Positions 25,167 through 37,640 are shown, counted from the first letter of the stretch. The stretch: DNA of 64,000 nucleotides from Ferrovibrio sp. MS7 (GCF_038404985.1 NZ_JBBKBA010000001.1:958001-1022000), one strand, 5' to 3'. Translations and numbers: made by a program. The notes: a model not told the origin generated them from the letters alone.

Positions 25167-27158
25167 TTAGCGGGAAGCCGGCATGCGTGCTTCGGCGGTC
25201 AATTTAGCAACCGCATCGGCCAGCGCAACGGTTACCTGTGCTTCCTCACCCAGGCGGCGCAGAGTGACTGTTCCTTGCTCAGCCTCTTTTTTGCCCACGA
25301 TAGCCAGCACTGGCACCTTGACCAGGCTATGCTCGCGGATCTTGTAGTTGATCTTCTCGTTGCGCAGATCGGTATCGACGCGCAGGCCGGCGGCGGCCAT
25401 TTCGGCGGCTACCTTCTGGGCATAGGGGTCGGCATCCGAGACAATCGGCGTCACCACCACCTGCAGCGGTGACAGCCACAACGGCAGCTTGCCGGCATAT
25501 TGCTCCAGCAGGATGCCGATGAATCGCTCGAAACTGCCAAGAATGGCCCGGTGCAGCATCACCGGGCGGTGGCGGCCGCCATCGGCGCCGACATATTCCG
25601 CGCCGAGCCGTTCCGGCAGCACGAAATCGACCTGCAGCGTGCCGCATTGCCAGTCGCGACCGATTGTGTCGCGCAGCACGAATTCCAGCTTCGGGCCATA
25701 GAAGGCGCCTTCGCCGGGATTGAGCGTGTAATCCAGGCCGACGGCTTCGCAGGCCGCCTTCAGCGCGCCCTCGGCTTTGTCCCAGATTGCATCAGTGCCG
25801 GCGCGGGTGGCCGGGCGGTCGGAGAATTTCACCCGCAGTTCGGCGAAGCCGAGATCCTTGTAGATGCCCTGCAGCAGCGAGCAGAAGGCCTGGCTTTCCG
25901 AGATGATCTGGTCCTCGGTGCAGAAGATATGCGCGTCGTCCTGGGTGAAGTTGCGCACCCGCATGATGCCGTGCAGCGCGCCGCCCGGCTCGAAGCGGTG
26001 GCAGGAACCGAACTCGGCCATGCGCAGCGGCAGATCGCGGTAGCTCTTGAGGCCCTGGTTGAAAATCTGCACATGGCAGGGGCAGTTCATCGGCTTCAGC
26101 GCGAAGATGCGCTCATTCGGATCGGCGGCGTAATCGCGGATGCCGTCCTCGTTCTCCGCGATATACATGTTCTGGCGGAACTTCTCCCAATGGCCGGAAG
26201 CTTCCCAGAGCTTGCGGTCGACGAGTTGCGGCGTCTTCACTTCCACATACTTCGCCGCTTCCAGGCGCTCGCGCATGAAGCGTTCCAGCGTGCGGTACAG
26301 CGTCCAGCCCTTGGGGTGCCAGAACACCATGCCGGCGGCTTCTTCCTGCTGATGGAACAGGCCCATCTCGCGGCCCAGGCGGCGATGGTCGCGCTTCTCG
26401 GCCTCTTCCAGGCGCTTGAGATGCGCGTCCAGTTCCTTCGGGTCACGCCAGGCGGTGGCGTAGACGCGCTGCAACTGGCGGTTCTTGGCATCGCCGCGCC
26501 AATAGGCGCCGGATACTTTCATCAGCTTGAAGGCGACCGGCAGTTTGCCGGTGGAGGGCAGATGCGGGCCCATGCAGAGGTCGAGCCAGTTATCGCCCTG
26601 GCGGTAGATCGAGATCGCCTCGCCGCGCTTGGCGATTTCCGCCACCCACTCGGCCTTGTAGGTCTCGCCGATGGACTTGAAGTAATCCACCGCCTTGTCA
26701 GCCGGCCATTCCTCGCGCACGATCGGCAGATCGCGCTTCACGATCTCGGCCATGCGCTGCTCGATCTTTCCGAAATCTTCCGGCGTGAATGGTTCGTCGC
26801 GCACGAAGTCGTAGTAGAAGCCGTCTTCCGTCGCCGGGCCGAAGGTGATCTGCGTGCCGGGGAACAGCTCCTGCACCGCCTGCGCCAGCACATGGGCGCC
26901 GTCATGGCGGATCAGTTCGAGCAGTTCGGCCTCGTTCTTGTCCTTCATGGTCACGATCTCGAACCGCGCATCGCTTTTCAGCGGTGTCTTGAGATCACGC
27001 AACGTGCCGTCCAGCCGGATCGCCAGCGCGGCCTTGGCCAGGCCGGGGCCGATGGCGGCGGCGATATCGGCGCCGGTGCTGCCGCTGGCGCAAGTTCGCA
27101 CGCTGCCATCGGGCAGCGTCAGGCGAATCTCAGGCGCGGAAGCGGGGACGGACGACAT
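25167..27158 (-). CDS. thrS: Threonyl-tRNA synthetase
   Basis: A 663-residue class II synthetase. Domain order: TGS (about 8-70), the editing/SAD domain with [12 protein letters not shown] and the matching later His/Cys zinc site, the catalytic core with motif 2 ([26 protein letters not shown] start) and motif 3 ([14 protein letters not shown]), then the anticodon-binding domain ([10 protein letters not shown] to [12 protein letters not shown]). ATG 27158 follows AAGGA; the frame is open further upstream but without family similarity. It is the first gene of thrS-infC. Confidence 0.97.
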   Translation of the reverse strand: MSSVPASAPEIRLTLPDGSVRTCASGSTGADIAAAIGPGLAKAALAIRLDGTLRDLKTPLKSDARFEIVTMKDKNEAELLELIRHDGAHVLAQAVQELFPGTQITFGPATEDGFYYDFVRDEPFTPEDFGKIEQRMAEIVKRDLPIVREEWPADKAVDYFKSIGETYKAEWVAEIAKRGEAISIYRQGDNWLDLCMGPHLPSTGKLPVAFKLMKVSGAYWRGDAKNRQLQRVYATAWRDPKELDAHLKRLEEAEKRDHRRLGREMGLFHQQEEAAGMVFWHPKGWTLYRTLERFMRERLEAAKYVEVKTPQLVDRKLWEASGHWEKFRQNMYIAENEDGIRDYAADPNERIFALKPMNCPCHVQIFNQGLKSYRDLPLRMAEFGSCHRFEPGGALHGIMRVRNFTQDDAHIFCTEDQIISESQAFCSLLQGIYKDLGFAELRVKFSDRPATRAGTDAIWDKAEGALKAACEAVGLDYTLNPGEGAFYGPKLEFVLRDTIGRDWQCGTLQVDFVLPERLGAEYVGADGGRHRPVMLHRAILGSFERFIGILLEQYAGKLPLWLSPLQVVVTPIVSDADPYAQKVAAEMAAAGLRVDTDLRNEKINYKIREHSLVKVPVLAIVGKKEAEQGTVTLRRLGEEAQVTVALADAVAKLTAEARMPASR

Positions 27159-27159
27159 T

Positions 27160-27181
27160 GGAAATCCTTGGAAAATCCTTG
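27160..27181. repeat. Duplicated Shine-Dalgarno region of thrS (period 11)
   Basis: GGAAATCCTTG (27160-27170) and GAAAATCCTTG (27171-27181) read on the minus strand as CAAGGATTTTC-CAAGGATTTCC, placing two AAGGA elements before ATG 27158. Only the nearer one is at ribosome-binding distance. Confidence 0.6.
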
Positions 27182-27190
27182 AATCGCGGC

Positions 27191-27218
27191 AGCCTAGCCA
27201 TCGCGTGTGCCCTGTCAA
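27191..27218 (-). promoter_or_regulatory. Sigma70 promoter of thrS-infC
   Basis: TTGACA (complement of 27213-27218), a 16-bp spacer and TAGGCT (complement of 27191-27196), about 33 bp upstream of ATG 27158. The spacer length equals that of the rplU promoter. Confidence 0.7.
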
Positions 27219-27279
27219 CCCCGCTGGCTTGGCGGGTCGGCGAATTCGCTGCCGGGGCGCGGAAATCGGGCGTTTCGGG

Positions 27280-28230
27280 CTAAAGCTGATTGAGCAGCGC
27301 CAGGGCGCCGAGCACTTCCTCGACCGAGACGTCTTCCAGCTTGGAGGAGCGGATCACCCGCACCTGCTGGCCGCGCGGGGCGCAGAGCATCGGGTCGGAG
27401 GCGGCGGAAAACAGCACCAGGCAGGGCGCGCCGGCCACGGCAAACAGGTGCATCGGGCCGGTATCGTTGCCCACTGCCACCACCGCCTGACGCGCCAGGG
27501 CGGCGAGGTCGAAGAAGCTGGTGCGGCCCAAGAGGTCGGCGGATTTCGGCGCCTCGGCCTTGATCGCGTTGATCAGTTCGGCTTCCGCCTTGGTACCGAT
27601 CAGCACCGGCTGGATGCCATCGGCGCTCAAGGCGCGGGCCAGGGTGGCGAAACGCTGCGCCGGCCAGCGTTTCTCCGGCCGGTGCGCCGAGCCTCCGGGC
27701 ACCAGCAGGGCAAAACGCTGCTCCAGCTTGTAGCGCCCGATATCGGCATCGGCCCAGCTCAGGTCCGGCGGCGGCACCCGGCTGATGCCGGCCATGCGCA
27801 ACTGTTCGGCCTGGCGGTCCAGGGTGTGCATCAGGTTGCGGCGCTCATTGGCATGGGGATGCGAGCGGCCCAGGCCGATGCCGGACCATTCCGGGCGCGG
27901 CCTCGGGAAGAGATAGAAATAGCGCGTCGAGCGGCCAGAGGTCTGCAGGTCGTAGATGCGGCCGAAGCGGCCGGAAATCAGCTTGGCGCGCAAGGCCAGC
28001 CATTGCCCGAGATTCCAGCGCGGCCGCGGGTCGATCCACACATCGTCGACATAGCCGGAGCGGCGGCCCAGTTCGGCATAGGGCGCGGTGGTCAACAGCG
28101 TGATATGGGCCTGCGGATGCGCCTCGCGGATCGCCTGCATCGGCCCCAGCGCCTGGATGAAATCGCCCAGCGCGCCATGCTTGATCACCAAGAGGCGCTG
28201 CGGCTCGGCCGCCAGGGCAGGCAGCGTCAT
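27280..28230 (-). CDS. Glycosyltransferase family 9 (heptosyltransferase-like)
   Basis: A 316-residue GT-B enzyme of the ADP-heptose:LPS heptosyltransferase family. The N-terminal [19 protein letters not shown] and the C-terminal [17 protein letters not shown] are the two diagnostic stretches; [16 protein letters not shown] corresponds to the nucleotide-sugar region. It probably adds a sugar to the LPS core at the cytoplasmic face. Its ATG overlaps the stop of the upstream glycosyltransferase by 4 bp. Confidence 0.88.
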   Translation of the reverse strand: MTLPALAAEPQRLLVIKHGALGDFIQALGPMQAIREAHPQAHITLLTTAPYAELGRRSGYVDDVWIDPRPRWNLGQWLALRAKLISGRFGRIYDLQTSGRSTRYFYLFPRPRPEWSGIGLGRSHPHANERRNLMHTLDRQAEQLRMAGISRVPPPDLSWADADIGRYKLEQRFALLVPGGSAHRPEKRWPAQRFATLARALSADGIQPVLIGTKAEAELINAIKAEAPKSADLLGRTSFFDLAALARQAVVAVGNDTGPMHLFAVAGAPCLVLFSAASDPMLCAPRGQQVRVIRSSKLEDVSVEEVLGALALLNQL

Positions 28231-29417
28231 GCCGCCGCCTCGCGGCCGAACAGCAGCTCGGTATAGACCTGGATATAGCTGGCGCACATCGCATCGACGG
28301 TGAAATGCGCAGCCACATGCGCCATCGCCTGCCGGCTCATTGCCTGGCGCTGCGTCGGGGTCATGGAGATGGCTTCGTTCAGCGCCGCCGCAAGCTCGGC
28401 GGGATGGTTGGGCGCCACCAGCCAGCCGGTTTCGCCCGGCAGCACGGTTTCGCGTGCGCCGCCATGGTTGGTGGCGATCACCGGGCGGCCCATCGCCTGG
28501 GCCTCCACCGCGATGCGGCCAAACCCTTCCGGCTCGATGGAAGCGGAAACCACCACATCGGCCAGCATCAGGGCTGCCGGCATGTCACGGGTGTCACCGG
28601 GCAGCCGCAGGCTGCCTTCCAGGCCAAGCTGGGCGGCAAGCTGGAACAATTCGTTGCGGTAGGCTTCGCGGCCCTGGTGGTCGCCCACCACCACGCCGAT
28701 GAAATCGCGCTTGCCGCCACGCAGTTCGGCCAGCTTGGCCAGGGCTTTCAGCAACACCCCCTGGCCCTTCCAGCGGGTCAGGCGGCCGGGCAGCAGGATC
28801 ACCGGCAGGCCATCTTCCAGGCGCCAGGCGCGCGACAATTGCGTGATGCGCTCCGGGCTGACGCGGGCGGGATCGAACTTGGCCAGGTCGACGCCGCGCG
28901 GGATGGTGGTCAGCCGGGTCCAGGGCACGCCATAGCGGCTATGGGCATAATTGGCCACGAAATCCGAGATGGCGATCACCCGGTCGCCCTTGGCCATGGA
29001 TGAATTCCACAGCTTTTTCAGCCAGTTATCTGCCTTGTAGGCATTGTGGAAGGTGGTCACGAAAGGCAGCCCGCAGGCCCGTGCGGCGGCCCTGGCCGAC
29101 CAGGCCGGCGCCCGGCTGCGGGCATGCACCAGATCGACCGGCAGGTCGCGGATCAGGGTTTCCAGGCGGTCGACATTCTTGCGCATCACCAGCGGGTTCT
29201 TGCTCGCCAGCGGCAGGGTGAAATGCTGCGCCCCGGCGCGTTCCAGCTCGCGCACCATCGGGCCGCCCTCGGAGGCGACATAGGATTTCCAGCCGGCCTG
29301 CACCAGGGCGCGGGCCAGATCGACGGTGCCGCGCTCGACCCCGCCCGTGACCAGGGCGGGAATCACCTGCAGGACAGCGGGCGGCCGGCTGGCGGCGGAA
29401 GGCTGGGATTCGGACAT
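28227..29417 (-). CDS. Glycosyltransferase family 4
   Basis: A 396-residue GT-B glycosyltransferase. The N-terminal VIPALVTGGVERGTVDLA donor/acceptor loop, VHARSRAPAW, the central ILLPGRLTRWKG strand and the SIEPEGFGRIAVEAQAMGRPVIA segment (E-x7-E) are typical of GT4 sugar transferases. With the coupled GT9 gene it suggests LPS core or cell-surface glycan assembly. Divergent from the hydrolase gene at 29543. Confidence 0.88.
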   Translation of the reverse strand: MSESQPSAASRPPAVLQVIPALVTGGVERGTVDLARALVQAGWKSYVASEGGPMVRELERAGAQHFTLPLASKNPLVMRKNVDRLETLIRDLPVDLVHARSRAPAWSARAAARACGLPFVTTFHNAYKADNWLKKLWNSSMAKGDRVIAISDFVANYAHSRYGVPWTRLTTIPRGVDLAKFDPARVSPERITQLSRAWRLEDGLPVILLPGRLTRWKGQGVLLKALAKLAELRGGKRDFIGVVVGDHQGREAYRNELFQLAAQLGLEGSLRLPGDTRDMPAALMLADVVVSASIEPEGFGRIAVEAQAMGRPVIATNHGGARETVLPGETGWLVAPNHPAELAAALNEAISMTPTQRQAMSRQAMAHVAAHFTVDAMCASYIQVYTELLFGREAAA

Positions 29418-29542
29418 GCTTGGGGGAACAGCGTTTTCGATTGCCCCCGGTTATCGCAAAGCCTTGTCCGTGGCAAGGACCGCTCCCGGTTGAATTGGCC
29501 CCAATACTGGCGGTGTGCCGCCGGCTTGGCTACCAATGGGCC

Positions 29543-30301
29543 ATGACCGATACCCCCCAGATGCCCACCCAGATCCTTCGGCGCCCCGATGGCCACCAAG
29601 TCGCCTATGCTCAAATCCTTGGCGAAGGGCCGGGCCTGCTATTCTGCGGCGGCTACCGCAGCGACATGACCGGCACCAAGGCCCTGGCGCTGGAAACAGC
29701 GGCCCGTGCGCGCGGCCGGGCGGCAACACGCTTCGATTATTTCGCTCATGGCCAGTCCAGTGGTGCCTTCAAGGATGGCAGCATCGGCCGCTGGCTGGAT
29801 GATACCCTTAGCGTTCTGGATCACCTGACCACGGGGCCGCAGATCATTATCGGCTCCAGCATGGGCGGCTGGCTTGCCACGCTGGCGGCTTTGGCCCGGC
29901 CCGAGCGCTGCGCCGGCCTGGTGCTGATCGCGCCGGCCCTGGATTTCACGGAAACATTGATGTGGGCGCAGATGACGCCGATGCAGCGCGCCACGCTGGA
30001 GCGCGAAGGCGTGCTCTACGAGCCGTCGCAATATGCCGATGCGCCCTATGAGTATCACTTCAAATTGATCCAGGAGGGCCGCAACCACCTGATCCTGGAC
30101 CGGCCGATTGCCTTGACCTGCCCGGTGCGCATCCTGCAGGGCATGCAGGATCCGGATGTGCCCTGGCAGCATGCTTTGCGCACCATCGAGGCTTTTTCCG
30201 GCGGCGATACGCGGCTCACCCTGATCAAGGATGGCGACCACCGTCTGTCGCGGCCCGAGGATCTCGCGCTGCTGCTCGACGCCGTGTGGGGCATTGCGTG
30301 A
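29543..30301 (+). CDS. Alpha/beta hydrolase
   Basis: A 252-residue soluble hydrolase. FDYFAHGQSSGAF, then the nucleophile in GSSMGGWLA, a late Asp in QGMQDPDVP and the His of DGDHRLS make a normal Ser-Asp-His triad. The pattern is like ABHD10-type thioesterases or short-chain esterases. Start ATG 29543 has little Shine-Dalgarno support. The stop overlaps the following GTG start (GTGA), so it is coupled to the acetyltransferase. Confidence 0.83.
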   Translation: MTDTPQMPTQILRRPDGHQVAYAQILGEGPGLLFCGGYRSDMTGTKALALETAARARGRAATRFDYFAHGQSSGAFKDGSIGRWLDDTLSVLDHLTTGPQIIIGSSMGGWLATLAALARPERCAGLVLIAPALDFTETLMWAQMTPMQRATLEREGVLYEPSQYADAPYEYHFKLIQEGRNHLILDRPIALTCPVRILQGMQDPDVPWQHALRTIEAFSGGDTRLTLIKDGDHRLSRPEDLALLLDAVWGIA

Positions 30302-30843
30302 GCATCACCGCGCGACTGCGCTTGCGGCCGCCGCGCCTTGAGGATGCCGCTACGCTTTCGGCGCTGATCACGCCGCTGATCAGCGGCTTCACGGCGACCT
30401 GGCCCCATCCCTATTCCGTCGCCATGGCGGAGCGCCGCATCCATGAAGCCCTGGCGGCGCATGACAAGGCGATGGGTTGCTATCGCGTGCTGACCTTGCA
30501 AGGCGGCGACGACCGCATGATCGGCTGGCTGGCGATGGGCCTGAGCGAAACCGCTTTGCCCACCGGCACGCTCAGCTACTGGCTCGGCGAAGCGCATCAC
30601 CGCCAGGGCTATCTCACCGAGGCCTTGCCGGTTTTCGTCGGTGAAGCGGTGGCAGCCCTTGGCCTCACGCGCATCATTGCCGGGGCGCGGCCCGATAACG
30701 CCGCCTCCATCGCCGCTTTGGTGCGGCTCGGCCTGCACAAGATCGGTGAGGGGCCGCATTACGTACCGGCCCGCCAGCGCGACGAAATCTGCGTCTTTTA
30801 TGCGCTGGATGATGCGAGCAAAGCCTTCAGCCCCTCGCGGTAG
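30298..30843 (+). CDS. GNAT-family N-acetyltransferase, GTG start
   Basis: A 181-residue acetyltransferase of the RimJ/RimL-like group: TARLRLRPPRLEDA start, a SYWLGEAHHRQGYLTEA segment (acetyl-CoA-binding region) and IIAGARPDNAASIAALVRLGL. It transfers an acetyl group from acetyl-CoA to an amine, perhaps a protein N-terminus. GTG 30298 overlaps the hydrolase stop. The 3' end overlaps the convergent SDR gene by 46 bp. Confidence 0.88.
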   Translation: MSITARLRLRPPRLEDAATLSALITPLISGFTATWPHPYSVAMAERRIHEALAAHDKAMGCYRVLTLQGGDDRMIGWLAMGLSETALPTGTLSYWLGEAHHRQGYLTEALPVFVGEAVAALGLTRIIAGARPDNAASIAALVRLGLHKIGEGPHYVPARQRDEICVFYALDDASKAFSPSR

Positions 30844-31682
30844 GTCGGATAGAGCAGGTGCACGCCGAGTTCTTGCTTGATGCGGCGATTCGAGACGCGC
30901 TTATTCTCGGCATAGAAACTGCGCGCCATCGGCGTCATCTCAGCCTGCTCGAACGGCACTTCCGGCGGCGCTGGGATGCCGAGCAATTCGGCGCCATAGG
31001 CGATCACATCCTGCGGCGGTGCCGGTTCATCATCGGCGACATTGTATGACGCGCCGGGATTGGGCCGGGCGATGGAAGCGGCCAGCACCTGCGCGATATC
31101 GTCGACATGGATGCGCGAGAAATACTGCCCGGGCTTGACGATGCGGCGCGCCTTGCCGGCACGCAGATTATCCAGCGCGCTGCGCCCCGGGCCGTAGATG
31201 CCGGCGAGGCGGAAGGTGTGGACCGGCTGGCCATGCTGGCTATGCAAAGCCAGCCAGCCGGCCTCGGCTTCGGCGCGGCGCCGGCCGCGTTCCTGGCTCG
31301 GCGTCATTGGCATGGTCTCATCCACCCAGGCGCCCTGCTTGTCGCCATAGACGCCGGTGGTGGAGAGGTAGCCGATCCAGTCGAGGCCCTGCCTTGCGGC
31401 GATATCGGCGGCATGCTGGCGCAATACGGGATCGCCGCCCCCCTGTTCTGCCGGCGCCGAGATCAGCAGATGCGTTGCTTCAGCCAGCAGGCTCGGCTGC
31501 GGCAGCGGCGCGCTGCCATCGAAGACCTGGGCCGCGATACCCTGGGCGGCGAAGCTGGCGGCTTTATCCGCGCTGCGCACCGTGCCGGAAAAGCGCCATT
31601 GCCCGGGTTCCCGCTGGCGCAGCAGACTGATCAGGCTTTGCGCACTATAGCCGAGGCCGAAGCAGAAGAGATTTTTATGCAT
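30798..31682 (-). CDS. NAD(P)-binding SDR-family protein (YeeZ-like)
   Basis: A 294-residue protein with an N-terminal Rossmann start FCFGLGYSAQSL, ISAPAEQGGGDPVL, IGYLSTTGVYGDKQGAWVDE and FRLAGIYGPGRSALDNLRAG, the extended atypical SDR/epimerase pattern. The usual YxxxK pair is not obvious, as in other YeeZ-like members, so catalysis is uncertain. ATG 31682 marks the beginning of the Rossmann strand. Confidence 0.83.
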   Translation of the reverse strand: MHKNLFCFGLGYSAQSLISLLRQREPGQWRFSGTVRSADKAASFAAQGIAAQVFDGSAPLPQPSLLAEATHLLISAPAEQGGGDPVLRQHAADIAARQGLDWIGYLSTTGVYGDKQGAWVDETMPMTPSQERGRRRAEAEAGWLALHSQHGQPVHTFRLAGIYGPGRSALDNLRAGKARRIVKPGQYFSRIHVDDIAQVLAASIARPNPGASYNVADDEPAPPQDVIAYGAELLGIPAPPEVPFEQAEMTPMARSFYAENKRVSNRRIKQELGVHLLYPTYREGLKALLASSSA

Positions 31683-31729
31683 GGCCGGTTTATTGCCTTT
31701 CCCGGTTGCGGCGGTCAATCTCCGCCCCC

Positions 31730-32515
31730 ATGTTGCGCAGTATGATCATCATGCCTCGTTTCGCGCTTGCCTGCCTCGGCCTGGCGACAGCTTTTTTTGC
31801 CTCGACTCCCGAATCCGGCCTGGCACAACAGCGGACCATGCAGGCGCTGAGCTACCAGGATTGCCTGGGGCTGGTGCGCAGCCGGCCGGAAGAGGCCTTC
31901 GCCGAGGCACAGACCTGGCAGGCTACCGGCGGCGGCCTGGCGGCGGCCCATTGCGCCGCTTTGGCCCTGTTCGAACTGAAGCATTACGGCGATGCCGCCG
32001 ACCGGCTGGAAAAGCTGCTGCCCGATGCCGAGCGCCAGGTGCCGCACCTGGTCACCGATATTGTCGACCAGGCAGCCAATGCCTGGTTGCTGGCCGGTCT
32101 GGCTGACCGCGCCCGCAAGCTGCTGGATATCGCCGTGGCGGCGCGGCCCAATGCGGTGGAGCTGCGCCTCGACCGCGCCCAGGCCTTGGCGGAACTCAAC
32201 GATTATGCCGGCGCCGAGGCCGACCTCAATCATGCCCTGGCACTCGAGCCGTTGCGCGACGATGCCATGGCGTTGCGCGCCGCCGCCCGCCGGTTGCAGA
32301 ACAATACCGCTGGCGCCCTGGAAGATGCCGAAACCGCTCTGGCGCTGAACGGGCGCAATGTCGAAGCCCTGCTGGAACGCGCTTATCTGCGCGTTTCCGC
32401 CGGCGACCGCCGCGGCGCGCGGGCCGATCTGGTGCAGGTGCGCATGCTGGCGCCGGACACCGCCGCCGCCGAGGCCGCCGCGAAGCAGATCGAGGCGCTG
32501 GATTTCAATCGATAG
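31730..32515 (+). CDS. TPR-repeat protein with signal peptide
   Basis: About 261 residues. A hydrophobic signal peptide (ending near GLAQQ) should export the protein. The rest is a chain of helix pairs with tetratricopeptide character, clearest from about 140 onward (LDRAQALAELNDYAGAEADL, then similar units). TPR proteins act as scaffolds; the partner is unknown. Several in-frame ATG codons (31730, 31742, 31751) precede the signal peptide and none has a good ribosome site, so the start is uncertain. Confidence 0.75.
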   Translation: MLRSMIIMPRFALACLGLATAFFASTPESGLAQQRTMQALSYQDCLGLVRSRPEEAFAEAQTWQATGGGLAAAHCAALALFELKHYGDAADRLEKLLPDAERQVPHLVTDIVDQAANAWLLAGLADRARKLLDIAVAARPNAVELRLDRAQALAELNDYAGAEADLNHALALEPLRDDAMALRAAARRLQNNTAGALEDAETALALNGRNVEALLERAYLRVSAGDRRGARADLVQVRMLAPDTAAAEAAAKQIEALDFNR

Positions 32516-32530
32516 GGAAGCCGGCCAGTT

Positions 32531-32603
32531 TGTCATTCTCGCGCATGCGAGAATCCCATTTTTTATGCCATGAAATGGGACCCTCGCTTTCGCGAGGGTG
32601 ACG
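32531..32603. repeat. Paired intergenic palindromes (site 3)
   Basis: GTCATTCTCGC-gcat-GCGAGAATCCCAT followed by ATGAAATGGGACCCTCGC-ttt-GCGAGGGTGAC. Same paired layout as the other sites but with different stem arms. Confidence 0.75.
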
Positions 32604-32707
32604 GGAGGGAGGCGGCGGCGACGGAAGCGTGACGCTTTTCTTGCCGCGCCTTGCCGGACGGCGGTGGCAGGGGTCTACTAGGCGCAATATTCCAGGGAGG
32701 GAATCGC

Positions 32708-33703
32708 ATGCGCCGCCTCATCATAGCTTCGCTGGTTTCGCTGCTGCCCAGCTTGCTGATACCCGGGGCCGCCCAGGCCTTCGACCTGCAGGGCCATCGC
32801 GGCGCGCGCGGCCTGGCGCCGGAAAACACCCTGCCGGCCTTTGCCACCGCCTTGACGCTGGGCGTCACCACCCTGGAACTCGATATCAACCTGACCAGCG
32901 ACAATGCCGTGCTGGTTGGGCATGACCCGGTGCTGCTGCCGACCGTGACGCGCAAGCCCGATGGCAGTTTCCTCAAGGAACCCGGCCCGGCGATCCGCCA
33001 GACCACGCTGGCCGAACTCCGCCGCTACGATGTTGGCCGGCTCAATCCCGATAACCGCTACAGCCAGAATTACCCCGAGCAGAAGCCGGTGGATGGCACC
33101 CGCATGCCGCTGCTCTCGGATGTGTTTGCTCTTGTGGCACGTGCCGGCAATAGCGATGTGCGCTTCAATATCGAAACCAAGGTGTCGCCGCTCAAGCCCA
33201 ACGACAGCGCCACGCCGGAAGAACTCGCCGCCGCGCTGGTGGCCGAGATTCGCAAAGCCGGGATGAGCAGCCGTGCCACGATCCAGAGTTTTGATTGGCG
33301 CAGCCTGAAACATGCGCGCCAGATCGCGCCAGAAATCCCGCAGGCAATGCTGACCATCGAAACCCCGAATTCCGACAATGTGGAGCGCGGCAAGCCCGGT
33401 GCCAGCCCCTGGCTCGGCGGCCTCGATGTCGATGATTACGGCGGCTCTGTCCCGAAGCTGGTGCAGGCGGCGGGCGGCCGCGTCTGGTCGCCATTCTGGC
33501 GCAATGTCACCAAGGAGAATGTGGCCGAAGCACATGCCTTGGGTTTGCAGGTGATCCCCTGGACGGTGAACGATCCCGCCGATATGGCCCGCCTGATCGA
33601 GGCCGGCGTGGATGGCATCATTTCCGACTATCCGGACCGGCTGCGCCGCGTGATGGCGGAGAAGGGGCTGCCGTTGCCGAAACCCAGCCCAGTCAGTCCA
33701 TGA
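32708..33703 (+). CDS. Glycerophosphodiester phosphodiesterase, secreted
   Basis: A 331-residue protein with a signal peptide (cleavage after about AQA, residue 24). It begins its domain with GHRGARGLAPENTL; the catalytic Glu/Asp pair lies in LELDINLTSD and the second His in VGHDPVLLP. GDPD enzymes hydrolyse glycerophosphodiesters to glycerol-3-phosphate and an alcohol; here the periplasm is expected, recycling phospholipid head groups. The C-terminal VIPWTVNDPADMARLIEAGVDG is family-typical. GGGAGG precedes ATG 32708. Confidence 0.92.
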   Translation: MRRLIIASLVSLLPSLLIPGAAQAFDLQGHRGARGLAPENTLPAFATALTLGVTTLELDINLTSDNAVLVGHDPVLLPTVTRKPDGSFLKEPGPAIRQTTLAELRRYDVGRLNPDNRYSQNYPEQKPVDGTRMPLLSDVFALVARAGNSDVRFNIETKVSPLKPNDSATPEELAAALVAEIRKAGMSSRATIQSFDWRSLKHARQIAPEIPQAMLTIETPNSDNVERGKPGASPWLGGLDVDDYGGSVPKLVQAAGGRVWSPFWRNVTKENVAEAHALGLQVIPWTVNDPADMARLIEAGVDGIISDYPDRLRRVMAEKGLPLPKPSPVSP

Positions 33704-33905
33704 GGCCGGGTTCAGCCCGTAAGGCCGCTGACGCCTTGAGGTAGAACCCCCGGCATACCAGACGGCCAAAACGCCGCAGGTGCATTTTCAGGGTTTCCAA
33801 GCCGCGCCAACAGGTCTACAAGGCGGGCGCGTGGTGGCCCGGGATGCAGACCGGAACCACCCCGCATAAGCCCTTCGCAGACCGTTTCGCAATCAGGTAC
33901 CGGCC

Positions 33906-34892
33906 ATGATCACAGCCTACCTGCCGCAAGGCTCTTTGCTGCAAAAGATCGATTTGACTCCGGCCGATACGCTGCCGGAAGGCGTGGTGTGGCTCGATCT
34001 GGTGGAGCCGACACCGGCGGAGGAAAAGGCTGTCGAAGCCCTGCTCGGCCTTGAGATGCCGACCCGCGAGGAGATGCAGGAGATCGAAATCTCCAGCCGC
34101 CTCTACCGCGAGGCCGATGTCAGCTACATGACGGCGAACGTGCTCTACCATGCCGAGACGCCGCTGCCGCAGACCACGGCGATCACCTTCATCCGTTCGC
34201 ACCGCGCGCTGGTGACCTTGCGCTACGCCGATCCGCAGGCCTTCCGTTCCTTCATCACCCGCGCCGTGCGCACGCCCTCGATGTGCGCCAACCCGGATGT
34301 TGCGCTGTGCGGTCTGCTCGACTCGATCATCGACCGCGCCGCCGACGTGCTGGAATGGGCCGGCCGCGACCTCGACCAGCTTTCGCGCTCGGTGTTCGGC
34401 TATCGCGCCGATGGCACCCGCGAGGAGCCGGACGATGCCGATCTCGAAGACGCGATCCGCAACCTGGGCCGCATCGAGGATCTCAACAGCCGCATCCGCG
34501 ACAGCCTCACCACGCTGAACCGCCTGGTTGCCTTCCTCAACCTGTCGCTCACCGAACAGCGTGGCACCAAGGAAAGCCGCCAGTGGCTCAAGACCATCGC
34601 GCGCGACGTGCAGTCGCTCACCGAGCAATCCGGCTTCCTGGCGCATAAGGGCAATTTCCTGCTCGATGCCACGCTCGGCCTGATCAACATCCAGCAGACC
34701 AAGATCATCAAGATCTTCTCGGTGGCTGCCACCGTGTTCCTGCCGCCGACCCTGATCGCCAGCATCTACGGCATGAATTTCCGCACCTTGCCGGAACTGG
34801 ACTGGACCTTCGGCTACCCGATGGCGATCCTGATGATGATCGCTTCGGCGGCCTTGCCTTACTGGTGGTTCAAGCGCAAGGGTTGGCTGTGA
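33906..34892 (+). CDS. corA: CorA-type magnesium/divalent cation transporter
   Basis: A 328-residue pentameric channel-type transporter. A large N-terminal cytoplasmic domain (about 1-260) is followed by two C-terminal helices. The pore signature YGMNF closes the first helix, and a KRKGWL tail follows the second. Imports Mg2+ (or Co2+/Ni2+) through the inner membrane. The 200 bp upstream show no recognisable Mg2+ riboswitch. Confidence 0.93.
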   Translation: MITAYLPQGSLLQKIDLTPADTLPEGVVWLDLVEPTPAEEKAVEALLGLEMPTREEMQEIEISSRLYREADVSYMTANVLYHAETPLPQTTAITFIRSHRALVTLRYADPQAFRSFITRAVRTPSMCANPDVALCGLLDSIIDRAADVLEWAGRDLDQLSRSVFGYRADGTREEPDDADLEDAIRNLGRIEDLNSRIRDSLTTLNRLVAFLNLSLTEQRGTKESRQWLKTIARDVQSLTEQSGFLAHKGNFLLDATLGLINIQQTKIIKIFSVAATVFLPPTLIASIYGMNFRTLPELDWTFGYPMAILMMIASAALPYWWFKRKGWL

Positions 34893-34910
34893 ATAGGGGC
34901 TGGCTTTAGG

Positions 34911-35282
34911 GTGGAGCAGCGCGATCTCTGGCTGGCGATGCGCCAGGGCTGGTTCTGCCGCTGCCCGCAATGCGGCAAGGGCAAGCTCTATACCAGCTAC
35001 CTGAAGGTCGCTGAAAGCTGCACGGCTTGCGGCCTGCGGCTGGATGGCCACCGCGCCGATGACGCACCGCCCTATTTCACCATTCTCATCGTGGCGCACA
35101 TCATCGTGCCGCTGATGCTGATGCTGGAGCAGAAGGCGCAGCCGCCGGAATGGCTGCACATGGTGCTGTGGCTACCGCTGACGCTGATGCTGTCGCTGTG
35201 GCTGCTGCCGCGCATCAAGGGCGCGCTGATCGGCCTGCAATTCGCCCGCCGCATGCACGGCTTCGGCAGCGAGCCGTTTTAG
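34911..35282 (+). CDS. DUF983 membrane protein with zinc-ribbon motif, GTG start
   Basis: A 123-residue protein. Two CxxC-type pairs (CRCPQCGKG and CTACG) at the N-terminus suggest a zinc ribbon; two hydrophobic helices follow (about 58-77 and 84-102). This matches DUF983, common next to cytochrome oxidase or Nudix genes in alphaproteobacteria; its function is not established. GTG 34911 lies 18 bp after the corA stop, so it is probably co-transcribed. Confidence 0.85.
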   Translation: MEQRDLWLAMRQGWFCRCPQCGKGKLYTSYLKVAESCTACGLRLDGHRADDAPPYFTILIVAHIIVPLMLMLEQKAQPPEWLHMVLWLPLTLMLSLWLLPRIKGALIGLQFARRMHGFGSEPF

Positions 35283-35289
35283 AAAAAGA

Positions 35290-35361
35290 GATGCCCGGGT
35301 CGAGCCCGGGCATGACGTAACTATTAAGTCGTCATCGCCGGGCTTGACCCGGCGATCCCAT
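35290..35361. repeat. Paired intergenic palindromes (site 4)
   Basis: GATGCCCGGG-tcga-GCCCGGGCATGACG and then CGTCATCGCCGGG-cttga-CCCGGCGATCCCAT, between the convergent DUF983 and malic enzyme genes. Confidence 0.82.
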
Positions 35362-35363
35362 TC

Positions 35364-37640
<2,277 letters not shown>

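Noticed and set aside
33704-33905. Possible Mg2+ riboswitch before corA
   Set aside because: No multi-helix structure matching a known class could be drawn by eye in the 200-bp leader.
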